Below, piece by piece: positions 28,056 to 39,700 of a stretch of DNA of 44,835 bases. A model generated the notes under the pieces. The model saw only the letters and a program-made list of their open reading frames with translations, was not told the origin of the DNA and did no database searches. The stretch is taken from contig JABFRV010000076.1 in assembly GCA_013140975.1 (NCBI GenBank), forward strand, positions 1 to 44,835. The letters run 5' to 3'. Position 1 is the first letter of the stretch, and each line of letters starts with the position of its first letter. The translations under genes and the position numbers were made by a program. This DNA comes from Saprospiraceae bacterium (GTDB taxonomy: Bacteria; Bacteroidota; Bacteroidia; Chitinophagales; Saprospiraceae).

Positions 28056-29110
28056 GGTTTATAATTGCATTAATAATCTTGCTTCCTTTCACACTGATAA
28101 AAGGGCAGCTTATAATTCAGCCACTGAATTATAATAATAACTACGTTCAAGAATTGCTAAATGTTAATGTAATTAATAGTTCAGCAAATGAGCTTCAAGG
28201 AATTTTGAAAGTGAAAGTCCTAAGTTCACCTGGTGAGTTATTATTAGAGTTAAGTAGCCCTGTCTTAAGACTTAGAGCAGGGGTTAATTACCAAAATTCA
28301 AATCAATATTATTCCTATAAGAAAAATTTTGGTCCTGCAGCACAGAATTATCCACTATTAAGGCAAGGAGGTGAGCTTCCTGCAGGTACAATTACAATTT
28401 GTTATTCAATAGAAATAGTCAATTCTGAAGTAACAGATGAAGAGATCTGTTATAATCAAATTATTGTTCTGAAAACTCCTATTGTAATTCTATCAAATCA
28501 GAATAATGAGGCTGATTGTAATCCACTTTTATCGTGGATTCCAACTCAGACTAGCAATAATATTAGATACAATATATTGATTTCTGAAAATTTAGATAAC
28601 AAGAAGTCCGTAGAGGAGCTTATACAGGGAAAGTTAGCAGGTTCAAGACGAGAAATATTCCAATCATTTATATCATTTAGCAGTATAATTTCTAATCCTA
28701 AAGAAAATTATTTTTATAGCTGGAAAATTCAAGTAATACTACACGGAGAAATATTAGCTGAGAGTGAGATTGAAACTTTTCAATATAAATGTAATCAAAC
28801 TAGTGATGCAAAGTTAGGTATTCTAGATTCTTATGTAAGAATTAAGCCTAGACCAGATGAATCATTTCATATTCAAGGTACAACTCTAAGGCTTCAAGTT
28901 CCAAATCATACAGGTAGTAGTACAGTCAGCTATTCAATTCAAAGAATGGATGATCTAACTATTGCACCTATTACTGGCAATATGACTGCAAATACAGGCT
29001 TAAATTATATTGATCTTGGTCCTTTATCATTTACAGCGGGAAAGTATTATCTAATGACTTTGTCTTACATTGATAAATCAAAATTATATCATGACTTTAG
29101 AATTCCATAA
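28052..29110 (+). CDS. Secreted Ig/FN3-like protein
   Basis: A 352-residue protein with a clear signal peptide (MRFIIALIILLPFTLIKGQ). The mature part is beta-rich, with a first domain (about 20-145), a central part that looks FN3-like (PLLSWIPTQTSNNIRYNILIS) and a C-terminal 90-residue beta domain. No enzyme motif is seen. The ATG lies inside the end of the barrel gene (ATGA overlap), and the next gene follows after one base. This points to an accessory part of the same envelope structure. The family is unknown to me. Confidence 0.6.
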   Translation: MRFIIALIILLPFTLIKGQLIIQPLNYNNNYVQELLNVNVINSSANELQGILKVKVLSSPGELLLELSSPVLRLRAGVNYQNSNQYYSYKKNFGPAAQNYPLLRQGGELPAGTITICYSIEIVNSEVTDEEICYNQIIVLKTPIVILSNQNNEADCNPLLSWIPTQTSNNIRYNILISENLDNKKSVEELIQGKLAGSRREIFQSFISFSSIISNPKENYFYSWKIQVILHGEILAESEIETFQYKCNQTSDAKLGILDSYVRIKPRPDESFHIQGTTLRLQVPNHTGSSTVSYSIQRMDDLTIAPITGNMTANTGLNYIDLGPLSFTAGKYYLMTLSYIDKSKLYHDFRIP

Positions 29111-29111
29111 A

Positions 29112-29633
29112 ATGAATCAATCAATTTATTTGTTTTTAATATTCTTAGTAAGTTCATGTAATACTAAGCAAGAAATTGTTTATCCAGTTACTTATGAAAA
29201 TTATTTTGAAAATGAGAGATTAATTCTTGAAGCAAAACTCTTATCTAGAGCCGAGTCAAAGAACTTTTTTCATTTAAATGACAGTGTAATTTCAGATGGA
29301 GCAATACACATAATGCTAAAGCTTAAACCTAAAAAGGATCTTTTAAATCAAATTAATAGTGAAAAGCTTGTCACTTCAATTTATGAAGAAAATCTGAGTA
29401 AATTGATTTCATTTGACTTAGAAGATTTTATAAAAATGAAATCGGGACAACTTGAATTTATACCAAGTTTATACCTTATGGAAAATACGACATATTCTGA
29501 AAATTCCTATTTGATCTTATTGAGATTTGATCTTGATAAAAATAGTTCAGAGGAAAATTTTGAATTAGAAATAGAGCCAACTAAATTAAATTCAACATTA
29601 ATAAAATTTCCAATACAATTACTTAACTCTTAA
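29112..29633 (+). CDS. Small lipoprotein of the RHS locus
   Basis: A 173-residue protein from the ATG at 29112, one base after the previous stop. Upstream in-frame starts (29070, 29091) would bury the lipoprotein signal MNQSIYLFLIFLVSSC, whose lipobox Cys is residue 16. The mature part is charged and mixed alpha/beta, with no recognised domain. It is probably held in the outer or inner membrane close to the barrel protein encoded two genes before. Nothing more can be said about function. Confidence 0.6.
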   Translation: MNQSIYLFLIFLVSSCNTKQEIVYPVTYENYFENERLILEAKLLSRAESKNFFHLNDSVISDGAIHIMLKLKPKKDLLNQINSEKLVTSIYEENLSKLISFDLEDFIKMKSGQLEFIPSLYLMENTTYSENSYLILLRFDLDKNSSEENFELEIEPTKLNSTLIKFPIQLLNS

Positions 29634-29647
29634 TTAATTAATGTAAG

Positions 29648-32600
29648 ATGAGAAAAAATACAATTTACAAAAGAATCAGCTTGATATTAGCGGTAGCTAT
29701 TTTAAATCAAGTATTTTATCCAACAGTTGCATTGGCTCTAACTGAAGGTCCATCACAACCTGAAGCAAAGGGATTTCAACCTATAGGGCTAACTGATATG
29801 GTTGATATGTTTACTGGTGATTTTAAATATAATATTCCTTTATGTCAGGTAGGAAACTATCCTATTAATTTAAGTTATAGTGCATCACCTGGTGTTGAAG
29901 AAGAAGCAAGCTGGGTTGGTTTAGGTTGGTCATTGAACCCGGGAATGATTTCTAGAAATATGCGAGGACTACCTGATGATTTTAAGGGTGATAGCATAAC
30001 TCGAAGATTTAACATGAAAAGAGATGAGACTTGGGGTGTATCACCGGGTGTAAGTGCTGAAATTTGGGGATTTACCTTAGGTGCTAATACAGGTGTATTT
30101 TTTAACAACTATAAAGGTTGGGGATTTGAAGCAGGAGTCTCACCTTCCTTAAAAATTGGCTCAAAAAACTCTGGTCAAAATACTAGTGGTCTAGCTCTTT
30201 CAGGAAATTTTTCTTATAATTCTCAATCAGGAATAGGCATAGGAGCTGGTGTAGGATTTTGGAATAAATCAGGAAATGAACAAGCAAAAAGCACAACATT
30301 AGGGTTAAACGGTTATAATTCTAGACAAGGGCTAAAAGAATTGGGATGGAACTTCTCAACTAATATGATCAATCTAAAAGTTTTAGATAAATTAGCCAAT
30401 GGAAGTATAAGCTTTGGATCTCCTACTTACACACCAGTTCCTGAACTGCCCCTTTCAAATAGTAGTTATACATTAAGAGGTACAGTAGGTGGAGATTTTA
30501 TTGGAATACATCCTAACTTATCCATCACAGGATATTATACAGGTCAAAAGCCATCTACAAATTTAATCAGGAAGCCGGCTTATGGATACCATTATAGTTC
30601 AGATGGACAAAAAATTGATGGTGCACTTCAAGATTATAATCGTGACAAGCCAACTCCCTACAAACCAGAAATGATCAATATATCACCTGTTATTGGAACC
30701 TATGACTTGTTCAACGTTACTGGACACAATGGAGGCGGACAGTTTAGACTTTATCGAAATGATATAGGATATTATGGAGAGACTTATCGATTGAATACTT
30801 CTACCAGTGAAAGTATAGGACTGGAACTAGGAGGAGGAAATGCATTTCACGCAGGATTTGATGTTAATATTTCCAATTCGGATTCAAAAGCCCGTAAATG
30901 GACTGATGATAATAATATTAAGGACAAGCTAAACTTTAAATCGAAACTAACAACAGGTGCTAGCTCTGAAATAGCAATGGAACCAAGTTATTTTGCAATG
31001 GTAGACGAGCCTGTTAAGTATAATTCTACTTTTTTTAATAAATCTGGAGGTAAATCTCCTTCAAGAGTAAGAATAGATAAGTACGGTAATAAAGTTGTTG
31101 CAGAAAGATCATATGTGAAAGAACAAAATCTTTTACCAGCGGGAGAAACAGGTGTTCCAAGTGAAATTTATGAAAGCACTAGACAAGCTAGAAGCCAAGT
31201 TGTAACTGCACTTACATCGATGGAAGCATTTTCAAGTGGCTTAGATAAAAATATTGTATCATATTTTCCAAATAATTTTAATTATGGGTCTTGTACTCCT
31301 AATCCACCTTTAATTGAATCAAGAATGAAATATCCAAGAAATCATTTCTCTGAATTTAATATTGTCAATACTGATGGATCTAGAAATGTATATGGAATTC
31401 CAGTTTATAATAATTTTCAACGAGAAGTTACTTTCAGCACTGGAAATACCCCAAATGCTGAAAATATAGTTACGATTTCGACAAACGACGATACTCATTC
31501 TAATTCTAAAGGCGATGACAATTATTTTAACTCAGAAGAAACGCCTGCATATGCGACTAGTTATCTTTTAACTGGTGTTCTATCTCCAGATTATCATGAT
31601 CGTACTGGAAATGGTATTACACCAGATGATCTAGGAAATGCCATAAAATTTAATTACTCATGTGTAAAGGATTATAAATGGAGAAACCCCTTAGGCTCTA
31701 ATACTGCAAGATTTAATCCAGGTAATAGAACAGATAATGGAGATAATAAGGCATCATATGTTTATGGTAGTAAGGATATCTGGTATATGCATTCCATTGA
31801 AACGAATATGGAAGTTGCCCATTTTCATACAAGTGCTAGGACAGATGCTCTTGGCGTTACAAATCAAACAGGTACAATACAAACTTCTACTAACTTTAGA
31901 ATGAGAAAATTGGATTCAATAAGAATCTATTCAAAATCTGATCTAGTAATGAATGGAAACAATGCTGTACCACTTAAGACCATCGTGTTTGAATATGAAA
32001 CTACTGAAACTAAACAACTTTGTCGATTCTTACCTAATGCAATTTCTTCAACACAAGGAAAGTTAACTTTAAAAGCAGTATATGTAAAATATTTAAAAAA
32101 CAATGTAAAATACAACCTCTATCAATTTAAGTATAATGATGCTGGAACTTTAAATCCAAATTACGGAATAAATTCACAAGATCGATGGGGATCTTATAGA
32201 GATCCATCGCAAGTTCCAAATGCATTAGACTTACCATATACCTGGCAGAATGCTACACATGCCCTTAACTCTTCCAAGGTTTATAATATAGATTCTATTT
32301 TACTTCCATCAGGAGGTGCTATCAAAGTTAATTATGAACCTGATGATTATGCATATGTAATGAATAAACGTGCAGGCCAAATGATGCTCATTAATGGCTT
32401 TAAAAAGTCTGGTGGTAGTACCGTCGCAAATTTATTTAATAGTTCGGGCGATGTAAATGATTACCTCGTAGTAAGCTTACCCACTACTGTTACAAGTGTG
32501 AATGAATTAAAACAAAGGTATTTTGAAAATGTAGATCAGTTGTATTTTAATTTTAATGTTGACATAACAGGGAATAATCAATCTGAGTATGTCTCAGGAT

Positions 32601-35600
32601 ACATGGATTTCAATAAAAATGGATTAGTTTTAGTAGGCAATAGTACTGTCGAAATACCCATTACTAAGCTGACATCAGATAGAGGAACTATGATGCATCC
32701 AGTGACGAAAGCTGCGAATCAAATGATGCGAATCAATCTTCAAAAGCTGGCTTTTCCTATGAGTCTTTCTGGAAATATATTAAAATCCATGGTTGGATTC
32801 ATTGGTGACATTGGAATCATGGTTAGTGGCTTTGATGATAAGTTTATGAAAGATGGATATTCTAAGAAAGTTACACTTAGCAAAAGTTATGTAAGACTAG
32901 CTAATCCAAATTATGCAAAAATTGGAGGTGGTTCAAGAGTTAAATCATTGACTATTGATGATAGATGGGCTTCAATGGATGTAAATGCATCAAGTGCAAG
33001 TTATACGAAAGAATACACTTACAAGACTAAAGCAATTGTAAACGGAGTAGCTGCTGATATAAGCAGTGGTGTTGCAAGCTGGGAACCTGCCTTAGGTAAT
33101 GAAGAAAATTTATTTAGAACGCCACTTCCATATAAACAAGAAGTATTGCTAGCACCAGATAATAGTTTTTATACCGAGAACCCTATTGGAGAAGGAATGT
33201 TTCCAGGCCCTTCAGTTGGATATTCTGAAATAAAAGAAAGAAATGTAACTTCAAGAACTGATGGCTCATCCAATGGATTTATGGTATATAAGTACTATAC
33301 AGCAAAAGATTTTCCAACCTTAGTGTATAGAACAAAGAAAGAATCAAAGAGGGCCAAATCTAACCCTGTATTAAAGTTTTTTAAAATTAGTAATTATAAT
33401 TTTGAAACAGTATCGCAAGGATTCGTTGTGGAGGTTAATAATATGCATGGTAAAATGAAAGAAGAATCCTCCTATAATGAAAAAGGAGTTAATATTAGTT
33501 ATAAGCGAATTGAATATCTTCTTGAAAACGCAACTGCTGAAAATAAGCAATTAAAAAACTTAGTCTCAACAATTGGAGGAGTTCAAACCAATGATGTTGT
33601 AAGTAATGAAATGGGTGTCAAACAAGATGTCTGGCAGGAATTCAGTGAAGAAAGTAATAAGACAGAGGGGCTTGGAGTTGCATTTAATACAGAGGGATTT
33701 TTTGCAGCAATATTTCCAGTAGTTGTTCCTATTCCTATTCCCATAATTCAAAAAGAAGAAACTAGATTAAGGTGGGCATCAACAACTAAATATATCTATA
33801 GACAAGGAATAGTGGCCAAAGAGATTAATAGCGTTGATGGAGCTACAATTACTACTGAAAACCTTTATTTTGATACAGAAACTGGTAATCCAATTGTTAC
33901 CAGTGTAGAAAATGAATACGGTAAAAAGGTATACAAAACAACTTATCCTGCACATTGGGCTTATAAACGAATGGGATTTGCTTATAAGAATGTGAACATG
34001 GAATGTGATGAAATAAATTATAATTCAGGAGGAATTTCTAACCCTAATTCAACATTTTACAATGCATTGGAACACGGAGATGAAATAGCTTTAAGCAATG
34101 TTTATAAAATTTTTGGCTTTAAAATTAAAGTTCCCGTATCAGGTCGTTATTTTATAGCAGTCGATGGCTCTAATAAGTATATATATAACTTAAGTGGAAG
34201 TGTTATGTCAGGATCAGGGTCTGTAAAAATACTTAGATCGGGAAATCGAAATATGGCCAATCTACCTGTTTACTCATATAGCTCTTTAAATAATCCAGTC
34301 TCTGCTTTAAAATTAGCAAATACTACTGATCTAAAAATTCTAGATGCTAGTGCAAGTGATTATAAGGATCAATGGGCGGTTGAAGAAAGAGTAATTAATA
34401 AAGTTAATTGTGATGAAGTAATTTATGCATATGCAGATACATTTCTTAGAAATAGACTTATACCTGCTTTGGTAGATAAAGATTTGCATTGGATATCTAA
34501 GTACAATGATAATATTTATGTATCAAATGTAGTTCAATCTAAATTTCCTGGTTACCCAGGAACAGTTACTTGGCTTGGTAAACAGATTAATAGTATTAGA
34601 TTCTATAAAATTACACCTTCAATTGGTTCTAATGCGTATCTGTATGAAGCATATGAAGCAGCGTTAAATGATAATTGTAGGCTCATTATTGAGCCTTATG
34701 TCTGTGTGCTTCCTATAAAGGATCCAAAAAAAGTTGAATCAAGGTCAAATCAAGCTATACCACCTTGTACTCCTTTTGATATTAGATATTTGAAAGTAGC
34801 TTCACTAACTCCTTGTGATATTTCAGCAGGTGTTATTAAGTTAGATACATTTAATATTGCCAATTGTGATTTTAGAGCATATGTAAAGTGCATCGAATGT
34901 AAGGAAAAAGCAATCTGTACAAAATTACTTCCAGGGGATACGATTAACATTTTTACTAATGGCCTATCTGGAAATTTTAGAATGCACAGAAATTATAGAT
35001 ATCACACAAGAAGACAAAGTAATGATATTGTTAATACTGGTGCTGTTTTAGCAAATGATGGCTATTTTAGAAATTATACACATATATGGAATTTTGTGTC
35101 AGGGCAATTAACCTTTGGAAATCCTGCACCGGGTTATTGGGATACCATTTCTACTGCAACTAAATATAATTCAAGAGGAGTAGAATTAGAAAATTATAAT
35201 GTGGTTAATATACCAAGTGCAGCGGTATTCGGTTATGATCGTAATTTATCAACAATTGTAGGTAAAAATGTACGCTTGAGAAATATTGCGTATGATGGGG
35301 CTGAGGATTGGGGTTTCGACAATGCTTGTAATCCTGTAAATACATGCTATGAAAATACACATTTCGATTTCTATGACGCTAATTCATCGACAAAGAGATC
35401 TACAATATTCTCCCATTCAGGAAAGTATAGCATAAGAATAAACAACAATGACTCAATTACTAGCTGTCAACCTCTTTTTGGAAATCCGAATGATGGATTG
35501 TATCAGACTCAATCACTTTATTCTTTTTCTGGCTCGGTATACAGAATAAACTCAGATGGAATATTGCCAAGATTTTATCCAGAGACGGGAGTATATGTTG

Positions 35601-36049
35601 TAAGTGCTTGGGTGAGAAAGGATACAAGTACTGCGGTAAGTTCAATTAGGGTAAAAACTAATAATTGCTGTAATGCAACTGGCGGTAATGTTAAAACCTT
35701 GCTACCATCCGGACCTATTGTAGAGGGTTGGCAAAGAATTTATGATACTATTACTGTGCCGTTAGCAATGCCATGTGCAGGAACGACAAGATCAATTGCA
35801 TTTACTCTTCATAGTACAGGTTACGGTGCATATTTTGATGACTTTAGAGTTCATCCATTCTATGGAAATATACAAACTTATGTATATGATGATTATTTTG
35901 GAAGACTATCAGCAACTTTAGATCAGAATAATTACGCAACCTTCTATGAATATGATGATGCGGGAAATCTAATCAGATTAAAGAAGGAAACGGAAAAAGG
36001 AATCATGACCATCAAGGAACATAGACAGTATTTAAAAACGGAAAGATAG
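29648..36049 (+). CDS. Giant RHS-related protein, shell part A (SpvB/TcB-like position)
   Basis: A 2133-residue exported protein (signal segment about 9-31, LILAVAILNQVFYPTVALA). Directly after it comes the N-terminal module common to Bacteroidota RHS proteins: GFQPIGLTDMVDMFTGDF, then ASWVGLGWSLNPGMISRNMRG (about 42-105). The long middle is beta-rich. A Cys-rich stretch lies around 1670-1780. A carbohydrate-binding-like beta domain (about 1900-2075, FSHSGKYSIRINN ... YGAYFDDFRVHPF) precedes the end, which is a lone YD repeat unit (YDDYFGRLSATLDQ, YEYDDAGNLIRLKKE). There is no RHS core end and no toxin domain. With the downstream 2428-residue protein it resembles the split of TcB and TcC in Tc toxins, though sequence kinship to TcB is not established here. 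Confidence 0.8.
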   Translation: MRKNTIYKRISLILAVAILNQVFYPTVALALTEGPSQPEAKGFQPIGLTDMVDMFTGDFKYNIPLCQVGNYPINLSYSASPGVEEEASWVGLGWSLNPGMISRNMRGLPDDFKGDSITRRFNMKRDETWGVSPGVSAEIWGFTLGANTGVFFNNYKGWGFEAGVSPSLKIGSKNSGQNTSGLALSGNFSYNSQSGIGIGAGVGFWNKSGNEQAKSTTLGLNGYNSRQGLKELGWNFSTNMINLKVLDKLANGSISFGSPTYTPVPELPLSNSSYTLRGTVGGDFIGIHPNLSITGYYTGQKPSTNLIRKPAYGYHYSSDGQKIDGALQDYNRDKPTPYKPEMINISPVIGTYDLFNVTGHNGGGQFRLYRNDIGYYGETYRLNTSTSESIGLELGGGNAFHAGFDVNISNSDSKARKWTDDNNIKDKLNFKSKLTTGASSEIAMEPSYFAMVDEPVKYNSTFFNKSGGKSPSRVRIDKYGNKVVAERSYVKEQNLLPAGETGVPSEIYESTRQARSQVVTALTSMEAFSSGLDKNIVSYFPNNFNYGSCTPNPPLIESRMKYPRNHFSEFNIVNTDGSRNVYGIPVYNNFQREVTFSTGNTPNAENIVTISTNDDTHSNSKGDDNYFNSEETPAYATSYLLTGVLSPDYHDRTGNGITPDDLGNAIKFNYSCVKDYKWRNPLGSNTARFNPGNRTDNGDNKASYVYGSKDIWYMHSIETNMEVAHFHTSARTDALGVTNQTGTIQTSTNFRMRKLDSIRIYSKSDLVMNGNNAVPLKTIVFEYETTETKQLCRFLPNAISSTQGKLTLKAVYVKYLKNNVKYNLYQFKYNDAGTLNPNYGINSQDRWGSYRDPSQVPNALDLPYTWQNATHALNSSKVYNIDSILLPSGGAIKVNYEPDDYAYVMNKRAGQMMLINGFKKSGGSTVANLFNSSGDVNDYLVVSLPTTVTSVNELKQRYFENVDQLYFNFNVDITGNNQSEYVSGYMDFNKNGLVLVGNSTVEIPITKLTSDRGTMMHPVTKAANQMMRINLQKLAFPMSLSGNILKSMVGFIGDIGIMVSGFDDKFMKDGYSKKVTLSKSYVRLANPNYAKIGGGSRVKSLTIDDRWASMDVNASSASYTKEYTYKTKAIVNGVAADISSGVASWEPALGNEENLFRTPLPYKQEVLLAPDNSFYTENPIGEGMFPGPSVGYSEIKERNVTSRTDGSSNGFMVYKYYTAKDFPTLVYRTKKESKRAKSNPVLKFFKISNYNFETVSQGFVVEVNNMHGKMKEESSYNEKGVNISYKRIEYLLENATAENKQLKNLVSTIGGVQTNDVVSNEMGVKQDVWQEFSEESNKTEGLGVAFNTEGFFAAIFPVVVPIPIPIIQKEETRLRWASTTKYIYRQGIVAKEINSVDGATITTENLYFDTETGNPIVTSVENEYGKKVYKTTYPAHWAYKRMGFAYKNVNMECDEINYNSGGISNPNSTFYNALEHGDEIALSNVYKIFGFKIKVPVSGRYFIAVDGSNKYIYNLSGSVMSGSGSVKILRSGNRNMANLPVYSYSSLNNPVSALKLANTTDLKILDASASDYKDQWAVEERVINKVNCDEVIYAYADTFLRNRLIPALVDKDLHWISKYNDNIYVSNVVQSKFPGYPGTVTWLGKQINSIRFYKITPSIGSNAYLYEAYEAALNDNCRLIIEPYVCVLPIKDPKKVESRSNQAIPPCTPFDIRYLKVASLTPCDISAGVIKLDTFNIANCDFRAYVKCIECKEKAICTKLLPGDTINIFTNGLSGNFRMHRNYRYHTRRQSNDIVNTGAVLANDGYFRNYTHIWNFVSGQLTFGNPAPGYWDTISTATKYNSRGVELENYNVVNIPSAAVFGYDRNLSTIVGKNVRLRNIAYDGAEDWGFDNACNPVNTCYENTHFDFYDANSSTKRSTIFSHSGKYSIRINNNDSITSCQPLFGNPNDGLYQTQSLYSFSGSVYRINSDGILPRFYPETGVYVVSAWVRKDTSTAVSSIRVKTNNCCNATGGNVKTLLPSGPIVEGWQRIYDTITVPLAMPCAGTTRSIAFTLHSTGYGAYFDDFRVHPFYGNIQTYVYDDYFGRLSATLDQNNYATFYEYDDAGNLIRLKKETEKGIMTIKEHRQYLKTER

Positions 36050-36050
36050 T

Positions 36051-36704
36051 ATGAAAGCTATAATATATTTCTTTATCTCTATTCTTCTAGTTATTGAATA
36101 CAAACTAGAAGCTCAAAGTACTATCCCCGATAATTTTAAAAAGGTATGGGATAATTATTCAATTAATTCATCATTTACTTGTGATGTTAGTTATAAAAGT
36201 TTTTCTAATAATGAATGGTCTGATGAATTAAAAGGACAGTTTTCTTTTAATTCTCAAAATCAATATTATAAAATCGGAAGAACTTCTATTTTATCTAGAA
36301 ATGATCAAACTTTCATAATTGACCATGATAATAAGCAAGTCATGATTAATAACAATAAAGTCGGCTTGTGGGATATGTCAAACTTGAAAAAGCTTATTGA
36401 TAGCAAACAGGTTGTTTTTGATTGCACTAAAAATAGTGAAATATTTATTCAAAGTAATGATGGATTAAATATAATGTCTATTCAGTATAATGAAGAATTT
36501 AAACCCATTAAAATTGTAGTAACTACAATTGATGGAATAAGCACCCCAGGAGAAGTAAAAAGGAATAATATATTAGTTATAGAATATTCAAACTATAGAA
36601 ATCTAGAGAGTAAAAAGGAATTTGAGAGCGATGAAATTGCAAAATATAAAAACGAGAAGTGGATACTATCAGAGACCTTAAAAGAATATGAACTTATTTA
36701 TTAA
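36051..36704 (+). CDS. Small secreted protein between the two RHS genes
   Basis: A 217-residue protein with a signal peptide (MKAIIYFFISILLVIEYKLEA). The mature part is a run of beta strands (FTCDVSYKSF, LKGQFSFNSQNQYYKIG, QTFIIDHDNKQVMINNN, PIKIVVTTIDG). That pattern resembles the LolA/LolB-like half-barrel that carries lipids or lipoproteins across the periplasm, but the match is by pattern only. It starts one base after part A's stop and ends 19 bases before the large RHS gene. Position suggests a chaperone or carrier for one of the two giants. Confidence 0.5.
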   Translation: MKAIIYFFISILLVIEYKLEAQSTIPDNFKKVWDNYSINSSFTCDVSYKSFSNNEWSDELKGQFSFNSQNQYYKIGRTSILSRNDQTFIIDHDNKQVMINNNKVGLWDMSNLKKLIDSKQVVFDCTKNSEIFIQSNDGLNIMSIQYNEEFKPIKIVVTTIDGISTPGEVKRNNILVIEYSNYRNLESKKEFESDEIAKYKNEKWILSETLKEYELIY

Positions 36705-36723
36705 TTTTATAAAGAATTGATGT

Positions 36724-39700
36724 ATGAGAAAAGTTTTAAATAATTATAATGCTTTAGTAAGTAAAAGAATTATTTGTGTCATATTTAGTATGATAATATT
36801 CCGAGGAATAGGAAACACCAAAATAGATACTTATTCCAACACACTTAATGGCTCTGCGCTAGTGAATGGAGCTACTTTTGAAGTAAAGGATGATCACTGG
36901 ATTAGTGTTAATCCATTTGGGGCGGATACAAGTATTCTAAGTACTACTTCTGTAAAGAACTTTATATTATTTGAAATCAGTGATCATGATAATCTTTATA
37001 AGAATGCTGCCATTAATCAGACCATAGTTATTAAAGTAGAGAGATGGTCTTTAACTGGAGTTTATTCGACAGTTAATGAAACTTTGGATATTTCATTTAA
37101 TCCTGCAGCTGGAACTATTTATAATGCAAGAAAATTTGTTAGTTATACGGGATCGCATAAAATTAAAATAACGGTTCTCACACAACCAGCAAGTAATTTG
37201 TTTTTAAAATTATCTGCCAATATTATTGTAGATAGAATATATAAGTTTAAGACTTTTAATAGGCATAATCCGCAAGCAACTCTACCAAAGCACATTGGTG
37301 CAAGCTTTGGGAATAATGAGATTAAGTTTAATTGGATAGATCTTTATGGAGCAGATGAGTATGATTTAGAATATACTTATTTTGCGGAGAATAGTAATCA
37401 ACTCAATTTTACGAGTAACTATGTTCATTTTAATTGGCTTTTTAATACTAATGCGAGTAGAATTACAACCAACGTAAACAGTGCAACGATTCAAATTACA
37501 TATCCAAAAGGATATATATTTTATAGGGTAAGAGGTGTGCATTATGATCAGAATGGAGTTAGGGAAACAACTAAATGGAGTTCTGACACCATCAGTCCGA
37601 ATATATCATTAAATACTTTTGCTTCAAAGATTACTTTAGGAACGAGTAGTCTTGAGCCTAATTTTAATTGGCAGGTTAGCAGATCATTTGCAGAAGAAGG
37701 AAAAAACCTTGCGAGTATTAATTACTTTGATGGTTCTTTAAGAACACGTCAGTCTGTTAATGAACTGAAATATGAAGCCAAAGCTATGGTAGGAAGTACC
37801 TTATATGACTGGATAGGAAGACCAGTCATTGATCTTCTTCCTTATCCTGATACAGGCTCAACGTTGAAATATAAATCTGGAATTCTAAAGAAAGCAAACG
37901 GAACCAATATTGCACTTAATGATTATGATGGTGTCAACTGCTTAGCTGGAGTTAATACAATACAATTAAGTAGCAGTGTTGGAACTGGAGAGTACTACTC
38001 CCCAAATAATAGATTCATGCCTGATAGTGTTTATCGTAAGTTTTTAAAATATATTCCTAAGTCTAATGGTTATGGATATTCTCAGACAGTTTATATGCCA
38101 GATGGTACCGACAGAAAATTTATGTCTGCAGGTCCAGGGGATGCACTTAGAATATCACAAGGTAAAGAAACTAAATATTTCTATGGAAAACCATCACAAA
38201 ATGAATTAGATCGATTATTCGGAAATGATGTAGGATTCAATCGACTATATCAAAAAAATATGGTTTTTGATCCCAATGGACAAGCTTCAGTGAGTTATTT
38301 AAATTCAGAAGGAAAGACGATTGCGACTGCATTAGCTGGTTACACACCTAGTTCCCTAGATTCTATACCCAATAACTCTGTTGAATTTACCATTGTTGAC
38401 AGTCTTAATGATGATAGCATTAAAGATGATACCTTGCAATCAACACATACGATATTATTATCAATTCCTTCAAATTTAGTTCTAACATATAATATTAATC
38501 CAGCCGCATATCAAAATAGTTGTATTACTAGCACTTGTTATGATTGTTTATACAATATTGATATTATTATTAAAGATAAATGTGGATCAACTGCTTATAC
38601 TTTTAGCCATAAAAACTATACATTGGGATCTGGATTTAACACAGATTGTTCTCCAGTAAGCCCAAATGCATTAATTAATCAATCTACCACGTTTACCAAT
38701 CTACCAGCAGGTGAATATATAATTACAAAATCACTCAGCATTCCTAATGATAGTATCAATGCATATGCCGATAGGTTTATTACGAATATAAGCAATACCT
38801 GCATTCCTAATTCTACTACACTAACCAGTGTGTTTACTGCAGCCTTACAGAATAATTGTAATGTGGACTGTGCAACATGTGTAACACAATTAGGATCATT
38901 ATCAACATTTCTTTCTACTTATATTACAAGAATTCAGGCTTTAGGTATTACACCTACTGCTTCTGATACAATGATTTCAAATAATATGCATGCTGAAGCT
39001 CTCCTTGATTGTAAAAATAAGTGTGAAGAAGAAAATGACTGCACGAGATTCAAGAGTCTATTAGAAGCAGATATGAGTCCAGGTGGTCAATACGGCCTAT
39101 ATAATTATGATCAATCTCTGCTTGTATATACTATTAGTGATCTTACATCAATCTTTTATGGAAGTAGTCCTATTTATAAAACAGTTAATTATACCAATGA
39201 ATTAAATCAACCTGATTCTATTGAAGTAGAAGATTCAAAAATTGCAATAAATCAATTATCAATTGCCGACTTTATTGAAAATTGGAAAGAGACATGGGCA
39301 AAAAACTTGATTGTTAAACATCCTGAATATTGTTATTTAAGATATTGTGATTCATTAAGAAACTATTTAAAGTTTGACTCGCTATTAAGAACAACGGATT
39401 CTTATGCAGTAGCAAATGCAAATGGATGGCTTGATCCTATAAATTTAGACCCATTTTTTGGAGCTGGAGGGTCAGGAGCTCCATATAAAACACATATCAT
39501 TGATACGTTTAACAATGTAGTTCCAGGATTTTGTACAAGTATAACTTTAAGAAATCTTATTCAAGTAAGCATTTATTGTGATGGATTATGGCCATGTGCT
39601 GATACATTGCCATGTCCACAAGATCAGAATATGTTCTGGATTGCATTTAGGAATGCTTACTTTGGAATGAAAAGAAAGTATATCTGTCGATTAATTGATA